Source of the DNA: Bacteroidota bacterium
GTDB lineage: Bacteria; Bacteroidota; Bacteroidia; UKL13-3
Direction: 5' to 3'
DNA length: 64,000 nt
Assembly (NCBI GenBank): GCA_027482225.1
Contig: JAIXWD010000020.1
Location: forward strand, 124,001 to 188,000
Part shown: positions 25,240 to 33,632 of the stretch, one piece after another
How positions within the stretch are numbered: position 1 is the stretch's first letter
How the letters are laid out: the number at the start of each line of letters is the position of its first letter
Notes under the pieces: generated by a model
The model's database searches: none
What the model saw: only the letters and a program-made list of their open reading frames with translations
What the model was told of the DNA's origin: nothing
Made by a program: the position numbers and the translations under genes

Positions 25240-26019
25240 TCAATTTGCTCTTTTAATTTTTCCTTTGCTTTTCGATTTATAATAGGCTGCCCACATTGAT
25301 GCAATGCCACCCAGAGCAACCCAGATTGAGCCTGGAATATCTTTTCCTTCAATTTCAGCCAATAAAAATACTATTCCAATTATTATACTCATCCCAACTA
25401 AAACAAAATACATCCAAGATTTTTCGAAAAGTGATTTTGTCCTAATAACCTTAGATTGATTTTCACCCTTGAAGTTTGCTATTGCCTTTTCAAATTCATC
25501 ACAGAAAATTTCTAATTGTTCTTCGTTGCAAAAATTGCTGTTGGCTACAAGTGTTAATTCGCTCCGATTTGTAAAAAGAATTTTAAGAGTAACCCCATTC
25601 ATGTAATCTACTTGATATGATTTTATTTCATTAAAATTTATAATATGTTTCCTATCAACTAAATTTATTTCTGCGAAGGTTTCAGACAAAATTGCTTGTC
25701 CTTTTTTCTTAATATTTTTCCGATTGAACCAATAAATTAAAATTGGAACTACAAATGCAGCAATTAGTACTGCAAAACCAAGCCATAAAGCAGAAAACAT
25801 TAATAGAACAAAAGGCACAAAAATGAGCCCGAATAAATTCAATAAATATTTTTGGTCAGTAAATTCAAAATTATATTCCAAAACCTGTCCCTTTATATGT
25901 TCTAATTTACTAGAAGGTATCTCTATATTTACTTTGGGTAGTGCATATCCACATTTCGTACAGTATTTTTGTGAACTTGAGTTAATTGCTCCACAGGTAT
26001 TGCAGTTTATTTTATCCAT
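25240..26019 (-). CDS. Zinc-ribbon membrane protein, first cassette gene
   Basis: A 259-residue protein. The N-terminal zinc ribbon has two CxxC knuckles, CNTCG and CTKCG (residues 6-22). Two close spans follow (about 68-100, LLNLFGLIFVPFVLLMF and LWLGFAVLIAAFVVPIL). Then comes a soluble domain with FNEIKSYQVDYMNGVTLKILF that resembles a PH-like strand pattern, and two C-terminal spans. No named family is certain. It lies between the attI-like site and element E, the position of the most recently inserted cassette in an integron. About 150 bp between its stop and element E hold nothing I can recognise. Confidence 0.75.
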   Translation of the reverse strand: MDKINCNTCGAINSSSQKYCTKCGYALPKVNIEIPSSKLEHIKGQVLEYNFEFTDQKYLLNLFGLIFVPFVLLMFSALWLGFAVLIAAFVVPILIYWFNRKNIKKKGQAILSETFAEINLVDRKHIINFNEIKSYQVDYMNGVTLKILFTNRSELTLVANSNFCNEEQLEIFCDEFEKAIANFKGENQSKVIRTKSLFEKSWMYFVLVGMSIIIGIVFLLAEIEGKDIPGSIWVALGGIASMWAAYYKSKSKGKIKRAN

Positions 26020-26060
26020 GTCATTCTGTTAAGTTTATTTCTTGTCGGGCATTTCTTTTA

Positions 26061-26142
26061 GGGTGAGTGCTAACTAGTTTATAGACGAAGGTTTTCTTCG
26101 CTTATCTACCCTAATTTCGGTGTATATACGAAGGTGTTCTTC
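26061..26142 (-). other. attI-like recombination site with two direct repeats
   Basis: GAGTGCTAAC (TAAC at 26071-26074), closely followed by an inverted GTTTA, forms a simple core site. It is followed by two copies of ACGAAGGTkTTCTTC at 26085-26099 and 26128-26142 (one mismatch), 43 bp apart. Each copy is itself an inverted repeat (GAAG-n5-CTTC). The bases before TAAC (AGTGC) complement those after the GTTA of element E (GCACT). A simple core site with two direct repeats beside the recombinase is the plan of attI. Function is inferred. Confidence 0.6.
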
Positions 26143-26171
26143 TTTTTGGTTTAATTGTTTTGTGGTTGTTT

Positions 26172-27284
26172 TCATAGATCTAAACTGTCGAATGGTGATA
26201 CAATATTACGAATACTTCGGGTACTTACATGGGTGTATATTTCTGTTGTTTTACTGCTACTATGTCCCAAAATTTCTTGGATGTAGCGTAAATCGGTTCC
26301 GTTTTCTAATAAATGTGTGGCATAGCTGTGGCGCAACCAATGTAATGTTACAGGCTTATTAATGTTTGCTTTTCTTACAGCATCTTTTAATACAAGTTGT
26401 AAACTTCTGGCATCATATGGCATTCCTTTTTGCATGCCTTCAAACAAATAACGCTCGGGTTGGTGTGCCTTTGCATAAGTACGCAATAAATTTATGGTTT
26501 TATCGCTTAATGGGCTTATTCGGTCTTTCTTTCCTTTCGATTGATTGATGCGTAAAATATTTCGTTTAGAATCAATGTCTGTTAGTTCTATTTTTAACAG
26601 CTCGCCACATCTTAAACCGCAACTGTAAACTAGCGATAACATGGCTTTATGTTTTATGTTGTTTAGCGAATTAAGAATAGCACTTACTTCTTCTTTATTT
26701 AAAACATTAGGTATTCTTTTTTCACGTTTGGGCCTATGAACAGTTGCTATGTTTATTTTAGTGTTTTTTACTACCGTAAAAAACAGCTTTAGAGCATTTA
26801 CTACTTGGTTTTGATAGGAGGCCGAATATTTATTCTTTTTAATATAGTCGTTGTTAAAGTTTATAATATCGGTGTTGTCTATCTCTGATATCGGTTTATT
26901 GGCATAATATTTTAACAATATTATGATTGCATCTGCATATACTTTTATGGTTTGTTCACTATATCTTCTTGAGTGCATCCACCGTGTAAATTGTTCAATA
27001 TATAGTGGTGTTTCGTTTGCAAATGTGTTTGTATCCTTTGGGGTGTATGTTTTTACATCTATGGCAATTTTCATTAACTCCCTGTGGGTTTCATTATCCG
27101 CAATATGCCATGCTTTTAATGTGCGGCTCCATCTTGCTCCAGGTATTGCCCTTACCAATTGGTTAAGTGATGCGGTATTTGCAAAGTATAATGCGATACG
27201 TTGTTGGTTATCGTGCAGAACCAATTTTGCCATGATGGTTTTGTTGGTAATTAGTTGCGCAATTTGTATAACCGTGTCGGTCAT
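26172..27284 (-). CDS. Tyrosine recombinase of the cassette array
   Basis: 370 residues. An N-terminal domain of about 85 residues (ALYFANTASLNQLVRAIPGARWSRTLKAW) is followed by a SAM-like core-binding domain (about 91-175) and a catalytic domain with the full set R225 (CGLRCGELL), K250 (SKGKKDR), H315 and R318 (HWLRHSYATHLL), H341 (ILGHSSSKTT) and nucleophile Y350 (EIYTHVS). The C-terminus SPFDSLDL resembles the SPLDAL tail of IntI, but the IntI-specific insertion before the HxxR motif is absent: PERYLFEGMQKGM runs straight on to the next helix. It is therefore XerC/D-like. It has the same orientation as the cassettes, unlike most class 1 integrons. An alternative start is Met18. Confidence 0.9.
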   Translation of the reverse strand: MTDTVIQIAQLITNKTIMAKLVLHDNQQRIALYFANTASLNQLVRAIPGARWSRTLKAWHIADNETHRELMKIAIDVKTYTPKDTNTFANETPLYIEQFTRWMHSRRYSEQTIKVYADAIIILLKYYANKPISEIDNTDIINFNNDYIKKNKYSASYQNQVVNALKLFFTVVKNTKINIATVHRPKREKRIPNVLNKEEVSAILNSLNNIKHKAMLSLVYSCGLRCGELLKIELTDIDSKRNILRINQSKGKKDRISPLSDKTINLLRTYAKAHQPERYLFEGMQKGMPYDARSLQLVLKDAVRKANINKPVTLHWLRHSYATHLLENGTDLRYIQEILGHSSSKTTEIYTHVSTRSIRNIVSPFDSLDL

Positions 27285-27389
27285 GTTGGGGTTAATAATG
27301 GGTTTAAATACAAGTGCTAATTAAACAAATAAGTGGTGTATTTACAAGTTCTAATATTAACAGCGGTATATTTTTATAGGTAAGTTAAG

Positions 27390-27492
27390 TTTGGCTTAGG
27401 GATTGAAGCAGGCTGCCCAGCAGCGCGGAAAGCCCGACCATAAAGCCACATGCAAGGGTTGCGTATGGAGTGTGCTTTAGGGTAAGCCCCAA
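27390..27492. ncRNA. Structured RNA candidate, Flavo-1-like
   Basis: A GC-rich island in AT-rich DNA. TTGGCTTA (27391-27398) can pair with TAAGCCCCAA (27483-27492), enclosing two hairpins. The first is GGGATTGAAGC..GCTG-loop-CAGC..GCGGAAAGCCC, whose purine-rich GATTGAAGC / GCGGAAAGC internal loop recalls, from memory, the Bacteroidota Flavo-1 RNA motif. The second is TAAAGC..ATGCAA-GGG-TTGCGT..GCTTTA. The plus strand is the more likely one for the motif. The family is not certain and no transcript evidence exists. Confidence 0.4.
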
Positions 27493-27498
27493 AACTAA

Positions 27499-27533
27499 AA
27501 AAGCCACCCTAATAAAAAATTGGGATGGCTTTT
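27499..27533 (-). terminator. Rho-independent terminator after DUF5606 gene
   Basis: AAAAGCCACCCTAA and TTGGGATGGCTTTT pair over 14 bp with two non-Watson-Crick positions. It lies 21 bp beyond the DUF5606 stop on the minus strand and has T-rich flanks on both sides. Confidence 0.75.
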
Positions 27534-27553
27534 GTAATAATATGAAATAAACC

Positions 27554-28159
27554 TTATACCGATTTTGGACGGTAGGTATTTGTATTTGAAGTTGATTTGC
27601 TGCTTATTTTAGTTGCCTTTGGTGTTGCAGTTTTTGTACTTGTTTTTGTAGGTGCTGCGGTTTTCTTAGCTGTTACTTTTTTAGATTTCTCACCACTGTT
27701 TTCTAAATCTTCACTTTTATTTACAGTATTTTTTAGGGTTTCATCTGTTGCCTCATCTGCTTCTGCAGCATTATCTTCAGCCAATAAAACTTTAAAATCA
27801 ACAATATCTTTTAGTGCATTGTACCAAACCAATAATTTTTTGATATCAGAGTCGTACACACGTTCACTGTCAAGCTTAATTACATCAACCAGAAATTTAC
27901 GTTGTGTTTCTGCATTGTCTTTTGCAGTGGGTGCACCACCTTTTTCGTGTAATTTTACAAACACTTCTGCTAAACGCATATCGCCTTCTTCGGTATACAT
28001 TGAAATATCTTCTAATACCGATACTTTATCTTGAATGCTGGTTGGGAAACGTTTCTTTGTTTCGTTTAAGCTTTCTAAAATTAAACCGGTTTTAGTACGG
28101 CCGATTATTTTGTGTAATCCGCTAACACCCGAAATGGCTACGATCTCTTTTAAATTCAT
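27554..28159 (-). CDS. DUF5606 protein with basic C-terminal tail
   Basis: A 201-residue protein. NLKEIVAISGVSGLHKIIGRT opens a small SH3-like domain, and ESLNETKKRFP, VSVLEDISMYTEE and LAEVFVKLHEK match what I know of DUF5606, a Bacteroidota-specific family. The last 60 residues are a Lys/Thr/Ser/Ala-rich low-complexity tail (KKVTAKKTAAPTKTSTKTA), like histone-H1-type tails, which suggests nucleic-acid binding. It is monocistronic, with a good promoter and a terminator. Function is unknown; it lies just upstream of the recombinase region and is probably the conserved flank of the island. Confidence 0.8.
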   Translation of the reverse strand: MNLKEIVAISGVSGLHKIIGRTKTGLILESLNETKKRFPTSIQDKVSVLEDISMYTEEGDMRLAEVFVKLHEKGGAPTAKDNAETQRKFLVDVIKLDSERVYDSDIKKLLVWYNALKDIVDFKVLLAEDNAAEADEATDETLKNTVNKSEDLENSGEKSKKVTAKKTAAPTKTSTKTATPKATKISSKSTSNTNTYRPKSV

Positions 28160-28197
28160 CCTATTAAAAATGTTTGTTGTTTAAAATTTGCGAAGGG

Positions 28198-28226
28198 CAA
28201 ATGTAGCATTTTTTGGAATATGCCAA
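28198..28226 (-). promoter_or_regulatory. Promoter for DUF5606 gene
   Basis: On the minus strand TTG (28226-28224), 18 bp, then TACATTTG (28205-28198): both Bacteroidota boxes at normal spacing, about 39 bp before the ATG. Confidence 0.6.
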
Positions 28227-28276
28227 ACCCTTTCGTTTTATCTATTAAAATCAACACAATATATTTGCCTCGAGTA

Positions 28277-29023
28277 ATGAAGTGGTATACGTTTTTTTTT
28301 ACTTTATGTTTTTTTACGTTTGTTAACGCACAGCAAATAGTTAACATGGAGGGCAGGCGCTTTGAAAATCCTCGTAATGGATGGCAAGGCAACATAGAGT
28401 TCGGGGCCAACTACACACAAATTACCACTACCATAAAACAGTTAAGCAACCGTGTTTTTATCATACACCACAACCCCAAGCGCAATATTTTATTTGTAAA
28501 TGATGTTAGTTTTGTAAGTGTTGATAACCGTAATTTATTAAATAATGCTTTTCAGCATTTTAGGTACATAAAACAAGGCGACTCGGTTGTTTTTCCCGAA
28601 GCGTTTGCACAGTTACAATTTAACCAGCAATTAGATATTAGCTTGCGGGCTATGGCTGGTGCAGGTTTACGCTTTAAGGTATATAAAGATAACAAATCGT
28701 TTTTTTATATGGGTAATGTGTTGTTTTATGAACACGAACAAAACCCTAACCTTGAGTCACAAAATAATTTACGTTTAAGTTCTTATGCAAGTTTGGATAT
28801 TAGTGAGTGGGACTATTTACCCATGACGTTAGTTGCTTATTTACAGCCCAAAATTACAGATATTAATGATTACAGGATTTCGTTAGAAGCTAGTTTATTG
28901 TTTCGTTCTAAGGGCAAATTTTCTTTCAGATCTCAAGCACGTTATGTGTTTGATGCCGACCCACCACCTGGTATTAACAAGATGTTTAGCAGTTTTAACA
29001 ACAGCTTGGTTTATAGTTTTTAA
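28277..29023 (+). CDS. Secreted DUF481-like outer-membrane protein
   Basis: 248 residues from the ATG at 28277, where a signal peptide starts (KWYTFFFTLCFFTFVNAQQ); the track's 19 extra codons lack signal-peptide character. The mature protein is a run of amphipathic strands (WQGNIEFGANYTQITTTI, ISLEASLLFRSKGKFSFRSQ) ending in NNSLVYSF, with the terminal aromatic residue expected of a small outer-membrane barrel. It resembles DUF481/YdiY-type barrels. A TATATTTG box at 28260-28267 sits directly before the ATG. It is divergent from the DUF5606 gene. Confidence 0.7.
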   Translation: MKWYTFFFTLCFFTFVNAQQIVNMEGRRFENPRNGWQGNIEFGANYTQITTTIKQLSNRVFIIHHNPKRNILFVNDVSFVSVDNRNLLNNAFQHFRYIKQGDSVVFPEAFAQLQFNQQLDISLRAMAGAGLRFKVYKDNKSFFYMGNVLFYEHEQNPNLESQNNLRLSSYASLDISEWDYLPMTLVAYLQPKITDINDYRISLEASLLFRSKGKFSFRSQARYVFDADPPPGINKMFSSFNNSLVYSF

Positions 29024-29137
29024 TGATGTTTATTGCTTAATTTAATGACTAACTACTTATATTATAGTAGGTTATATATACTTTTATTAGGTTTTGTTTT
29101 TTGCCCTTAAAAGCGCTGTTAATCGCAATAAAACCTA

Positions 29138-29145
29138 TAAATTTG
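29138..29145 (+). promoter_or_regulatory. -7 promoter box for icmF
   Basis: TAAATTTG matches TAnnTTTG, 21 bp before the ATG at 29167 and inside the track's extended TTG-start frame. It supports the shorter start. No TTG is visible at -33. Confidence 0.4.
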
Positions 29146-29166
29146 CTCGATTTTCTAAAAATAATT

Positions 29167-32100
29167 ATGGATACTGTAGCAATATATCAACCTAAAAACA
29201 AAATACGAATTGTAACCGCAGCAGCTTTATTTGATGGGCATGATGCAGCTATCAATATCATGCGTAGAATTATTCAGGCAAGTGGTGCAGAGGTTATACA
29301 CCTAGGCCACGATAGAAGTGCTGAAGAGGTAGTGAATTGCGCCATACAAGAAGATGCCAATGCAATTGCCATGACCAGCTACCAAGGCGGGCATGTGGAG
29401 TATTTTAAATACATGCATGATTTATTGAAAGAAAAGGGCTGCGGACATATTAAAATTTTTGGTGGTGGTGGAGGTACTATTTTACCCGAAGAAATGGATG
29501 AATTGCATGGCTATGGTATTTGTCGTATTTATGGTCCTGATGATGGACGTGCCATGGGCTTGCAAGGAATGATTAATGACATGTTGGAGAAATGTGATTT
29601 TCCAACTGGGAAAAATCTGAATGGTGAGGCCAAACACTTAGCAGAAAAAGATTATAAATCTATAGCACGTTTGATTTCTGCTGCCGAAAATGATCCTGAA
29701 AATTTCCGTAATATCTTAGATCAAATTAATCTAACCTCTAACCATAAAAAAACATCTCCGGTATTGGGAATAACTGGCACAGGTGGTGCGGGTAAGTCTT
29801 CTTTGGTTGATGAGTTGGTGCGTAGGTTCTTGCTTGATTTTGAAGAGAAAACCATTGCTATTATTTCAGTTGATCCATCAAAAAAGAAAACAGGTGGTGC
29901 TTTACTGGGTGATAGGATTAGGATGAATGCCATAAAAAATCCGCGTGTTTACATGCGCTCCTTGGCCACCCGCCAAAGTAATTTAGCCTTATCTAAACAT
30001 GTACAAGAAGCTGTTGATATTGTTAAAGCGGCTAACTTCGATTTAATTATTTTAGAAACTTCGGGTATTGGACAAAGCGATACTGAAATTATGGACCACA
30101 GCGATGTGGCACTATATGTAATGACACCAGAATATGGTGCAGCCACCCAGTTAGAAAAAATTGATATGTTGGATTTTGCCGACATTATAGCCATCAATAA
30201 ATTTGACAAAAAAGGTGCGTTAGATGCATTGCGTGATGTAAAAAAACAATTTCAACGTAACCATAAACTGTTTGATAAAAACGCTGATGAAATGCCTGTT
30301 TATGGTACCATTGCCAGTCAGTTTAACGATCCGGGCATGAATAGCTTATACAAAGCTATAATTGATATCATGGCGCATAAAACTGGAGCTGAGTTGTCTT
30401 CATCATTTACCATCACACAGGAAATGAGTGAAAAAATATACATCATTCCTCCTGCACGCACGCGTTACCTTTCAGAAATTAGTGAGAATAACAGAAGCTA
30501 CGATAAGTGGGTTAATAAACAAGCTGATATTGCCGATAAATTATACGGTTTGCAACAGTCTGTTGATACATTATTGGCCTTTAAAAATCCTGATACAGCA
30601 TTAATAGATGCATTAAAAGCCGCATACAAAGAGATTGAATTAAACCTTGATCCGCGTAATAAAATTATATTAGAAACTTGGCAGCAAAAGAAAGACATGT
30701 TCTGCAACGAGCATTATGTTTTTAAGGTTCGCGATAAAGAAATAAAAATTAAAACACATACAGAGTCGTTATCTCATAGCCAAATACCTAAAGTTTCTGT
30801 ACCTAAGTATAAAGGTTGGGGTGATGTTTTACGCTGGGCTTTGCAAGAAAATTTTCCAGGCGATTTCCCATATACTTCTGGAATCTATCCATTTAAACGC
30901 GAAGGCGAAGATCCAACAAGGATGTTTGCAGGAGAGGGCGGTCCGGAGCGAACCAACAAACGTTTTCATTACGTATCGCAAGGTATGCCAGCTAAGCGTT
31001 TAAGTACCGCTTTCGATTCAGTAACTTTATATGGTAACGACCCCGATCACCGACCAGATATTTATGGTAAAATTGGTAATTCGGGTGTAAGTGTTTGGAG
31101 TTTAGATGCCGCTAAGAAGCTGTATTCTGGGTTTAATTTAGCTGATCCTAAAACATCCGTTTCAATGACTATTAATGGTCCTGCTGCAATTATTTGTGCA
31201 TTTTTTATGAATGCGGCTATCGATCAACAATGCGAAATATACATTAAAGCAAACGGATTAGAAAAAGAAATAGACCAAAAAATAGAGGCAATTTTTAAGG
31301 CCAAAGGGACTACTCGGCCAACATACAATGCTGCTGATATACCAGAAGGAAACGATGGTTTAGGTTTAATGTTATTAGGTGTTACAGGTGATATGGTTTT
31401 ACCTGCTGAGGTGTACAACAAAATTAAAGTAGATACTTTAAAGCAAGTTCGTGGAACTGTACAAGCTGATATTTTAAAAGAAGACCAAGCTCAAAACACC
31501 TGTATTTTCTCAACAGAATTCTCCCTACGTGTGATGGGCGATGTACAGCAATATTTTATTGATAATGCAGTGCGTAATTTCTATTCTGTTTCAATTAGTG
31601 GATACCACATTGCCGAGGCTGGAGCAAATCCAATAACACAATTGGCTTTAACACTTTCTAATGGCTTTACGTTTGTAGAGTATTATTTAAGTCGTGGAAT
31701 GAACATTGATGATTTCGCTCCTAATCTATCATTTTTCTTCTCTAATGGCATAGATCCAGAGTATGCAGTAATTGGACGTGTAGCTCGTAGAATTTGGGCT
31801 AAAGCCATGAAGTTAAAATACGGTGGAAATGAGCGTAGCCAAATGTTGAAGTATCATATACAAACTTCGGGTCGTTCGTTACATGCACAAGAAATAGATT
31901 TTAACGACATACGTACTACCCTGCAAGCATTGTATGCTATTTACGATAATTGTAATTCTTTGCATACCAATGCTTATGATGAAGCCATTACTACACCAAC
32001 GGAAGAATCGGTGAGGCGTGCGATGGCCATACAGTTAATTATAAACCGTGAGTTGGGCTTGGCTAAAAACGAAAATCCATTGCAAGGTTCATTTATAATT

Positions 32101-32550
32101 GAAGACTTAACCAATTTGGTTGAAGAAGCTGTGTTGTTAGAGTTTGATAAAATTTCTGAACGTGGTGGTGTATTGGGTGCAATGGAAACCATGTACCAAC
32201 GCAATAAGATACAAGAAGAAAGTATGTATTACGAGATGTTAAAACATACAGGAGAATTCCCAATAATTGGGGTGAATACATTCTTGTCTAGTAAGGGTTC
32301 ACCAACCGTTTTGCCTAAAGAAGTAATACGCTCAACCACCGAAGAAAAGGAATACCAAATAACGATGCTTAATGAGTTGAAGAAAGGTAATGCAGAAAAA
32401 GGCGCTGAAATGCTTAAACGTTTGCAGGAAGTGGCCATTAAGAATCAAAATATTTTTGCCGAAATGATGGAAGCTGTTAAGTATTGTTCTTTAGGTCAAA
32501 TTACCAATGCATTATTTGAAGTAGGTGGGCAGTATAGAAGAAATATGTAA
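29167..32550 (+). CDS. icmF: Fused isobutyryl-CoA mutase (IcmF), adenosylcobalamin-dependent
   Basis: 1,127 residues from the ATG at 29167; the track's TTG start adds 22 residues ahead of the B12 domain and spans a promoter box. Order: cobalamin-binding domain (1-130, base-on ligand His25 in LFDGHDAA), MeaI-type G-protein chaperone (about 195-430; [34 protein letters not shown]), linker, then mutase (about 540-1127). The mutase active site reads [27 protein letters not shown] and [17 protein letters not shown], the IcmF pattern rather than that of methylmalonyl-CoA mutase (Tyr-Thr-Phe-Arg). It interconverts isobutyryl- and n-butyryl-CoA, perhaps also isovaleryl-/pivalyl-CoA. It is monocistronic. 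Confidence 0.93.
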   Translation: MDTVAIYQPKNKIRIVTAAALFDGHDAAINIMRRIIQASGAEVIHLGHDRSAEEVVNCAIQEDANAIAMTSYQGGHVEYFKYMHDLLKEKGCGHIKIFGGGGGTILPEEMDELHGYGICRIYGPDDGRAMGLQGMINDMLEKCDFPTGKNLNGEAKHLAEKDYKSIARLISAAENDPENFRNILDQINLTSNHKKTSPVLGITGTGGAGKSSLVDELVRRFLLDFEEKTIAIISVDPSKKKTGGALLGDRIRMNAIKNPRVYMRSLATRQSNLALSKHVQEAVDIVKAANFDLIILETSGIGQSDTEIMDHSDVALYVMTPEYGAATQLEKIDMLDFADIIAINKFDKKGALDALRDVKKQFQRNHKLFDKNADEMPVYGTIASQFNDPGMNSLYKAIIDIMAHKTGAELSSSFTITQEMSEKIYIIPPARTRYLSEISENNRSYDKWVNKQADIADKLYGLQQSVDTLLAFKNPDTALIDALKAAYKEIELNLDPRNKIILETWQQKKDMFCNEHYVFKVRDKEIKIKTHTESLSHSQIPKVSVPKYKGWGDVLRWALQENFPGDFPYTSGIYPFKREGEDPTRMFAGEGGPERTNKRFHYVSQGMPAKRLSTAFDSVTLYGNDPDHRPDIYGKIGNSGVSVWSLDAAKKLYSGFNLADPKTSVSMTINGPAAIICAFFMNAAIDQQCEIYIKANGLEKEIDQKIEAIFKAKGTTRPTYNAADIPEGNDGLGLMLLGVTGDMVLPAEVYNKIKVDTLKQVRGTVQADILKEDQAQNTCIFSTEFSLRVMGDVQQYFIDNAVRNFYSVSISGYHIAEAGANPITQLALTLSNGFTFVEYYLSRGMNIDDFAPNLSFFFSNGIDPEYAVIGRVARRIWAKAMKLKYGGNERSQMLKYHIQTSGRSLHAQEIDFNDIRTTLQALYAIYDNCNSLHTNAYDEAITTPTEESVRRAMAIQLIINRELGLAKNENPLQGSFIIEDLTNLVEEAVLLEFDKISERGGVLGAMETMYQRNKIQEESMYYEMLKHTGEFPIIGVNTFLSSKGSPTVLPKEVIRSTTEEKEYQITMLNELKKGNAEKGAEMLKRLQEVAIKNQNIFAEMMEAVKYCSLGQITNALFEVGGQYRRNM

Positions 32551-32576
32551 CAAGCATAAAATATTTTCTTGTCGGT

Positions 32577-33611
32577 TCATTTCGATTTAACCAATTTTCC
32601 AATTTTACCTTTTGGCCCTGCTAAAAATACAGCACTACCATTCTTTGCTTTTCGTACCACATGGAAGGGTTTGTTTGATATATAATTTGCATTTAAATAT
32701 ACTCCATGAGGCCCACATGTTATGTATCCTTTAAGCCAAGATATATGCTCAATACACGACAAGTAATAATAGTCTTCGAAACTCTCTCCATAAACTCCAT
32801 TTAGAGAATTAAGAACATATTTTTTAAACCGAATTGTTGAATCAAGATAGTCTCCACCCACTAAGGCATATCCTGCATATTTTGAAAAAGAAAATGCTCC
32901 TGAAGATGCTTTTCCTTGATTAATTCCTAATCGACACCTTCCTTTTAATTCGAAATTCTTGAATACATAAATAGCCGAGTACATTCCGCCCGTTACAAAC
33001 CCAAATTCATCTTTGCCCCAGCACCGTAAACTTGTTCCACTTGCTGCAAATACGGCTTCTCCATCCATAGCACTTGGTGTTTCGGTAGTATCCAATTCTT
33101 GCCAGGTTTCGCCACCGTTGTTGGTTTCAACCAATACAAAATGTCCGTTAATGGGATCGCCCACTAATATACCACGTTGTTCGTCCCAAAAATCCATGGC
33201 ATCTAAAAAGTAAGCACTGTCGGTATTTTTGTATACTTCTTTCCAAGTTTGTCCACCATCTATAGTTTTTAAAATATAAGCAGGAGTACCGCTGCTCATG
33301 ATCACTGCACGTTTATCATCAAAGGCTTCTATGTCTCTAAAATCGATTTTCTCGTAACCTTTAAGTTGCATGTAAGTAAATGTTTTTCCGCCATTGGTGC
33401 TGCGCGCAAAAGTGCCTCTGCTGCCACTTACCCAAATGGTGTTATCGTCCACCACACTTAATCCCCTAAAGCTAGTTTTGCTTAAAATAACACCTTCGCA
33501 TTGGTTTAATGTGTTGCTATCTAATACCTGTATTTGGTATTGCGCAAAAGATAATTGGGTTATCAACAACCCCAATAAAACAAAAACTAATTTTAAGTTT
33601 GGTATTTGCAC
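32577..33611 (-). CDS. Secreted Ycf48/BNR-like beta-propeller protein
   Basis: A 344-residue protein with signal peptide LVFVLLGLLITQLSFAQ. At least four BNR-type repeats are visible, with the Ser-x-Asp-box-like spacing SGSRGTFARSTNGGKTFTYM, KTIDGGQTWKEVY and VETNNGGETWQELD; these continue through YALVGGDYLDS. This matches the Ycf48/HCF136-like propellers that Bacteroidota export; their role here is unknown. It is convergent with icmF and divergent from the small lipoprotein gene, whose reading frame in the track overlaps it by 6 bp. Confidence 0.8.
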   Translation of the reverse strand: MQIPNLKLVFVLLGLLITQLSFAQYQIQVLDSNTLNQCEGVILSKTSFRGLSVVDDNTIWVSGSRGTFARSTNGGKTFTYMQLKGYEKIDFRDIEAFDDKRAVIMSSGTPAYILKTIDGGQTWKEVYKNTDSAYFLDAMDFWDEQRGILVGDPINGHFVLVETNNGGETWQELDTTETPSAMDGEAVFAASGTSLRCWGKDEFGFVTGGMYSAIYVFKNFELKGRCRLGINQGKASSGAFSFSKYAGYALVGGDYLDSTIRFKKYVLNSLNGVYGESFEDYYYLSCIEHISWLKGYITCGPHGVYLNANYISNKPFHVVRKAKNGSAVFLAGPKGKIGKLVKSK

Positions 33612-33632
33612 AGTACGTTTAAATTTGTTGTT

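Larger units (their letters stand above)
18748..27284 (-). mobile_element. Integron-like cassette array with tyrosine recombinase
   Basis: From right to left on the minus strand: a tyrosine recombinase (27284-26172), a simple attI-like site (TAAC at 26071), then six modules of one to three minus-strand genes. The modules are separated by palindromic elements at 24956-25091, 23044-23179, 21763-21899, 20697-20830 and 19716-19852 and are closed by a 42-bp palindrome at 18748-18789. From TAAC to GTTA the five long elements measure 126, 126, 128, 126 and 128 bp. No palindrome lies between the attI-like site and the first gene, and one lies after the last gene, exactly as in an integron. The bases beyond TAAC/GTTA match across gene modules, not across elements. 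The integron reading is inference from architecture; cassette mobility is not shown by one sequence. Confidence 0.75.

Noticed and set aside
26172-27284. Integrative phage or conjugative-element integrase
   Set aside because: No phage, conjugation or tRNA-attachment features accompany it, whereas a cassette array with matching site flanks adjoins it directly.
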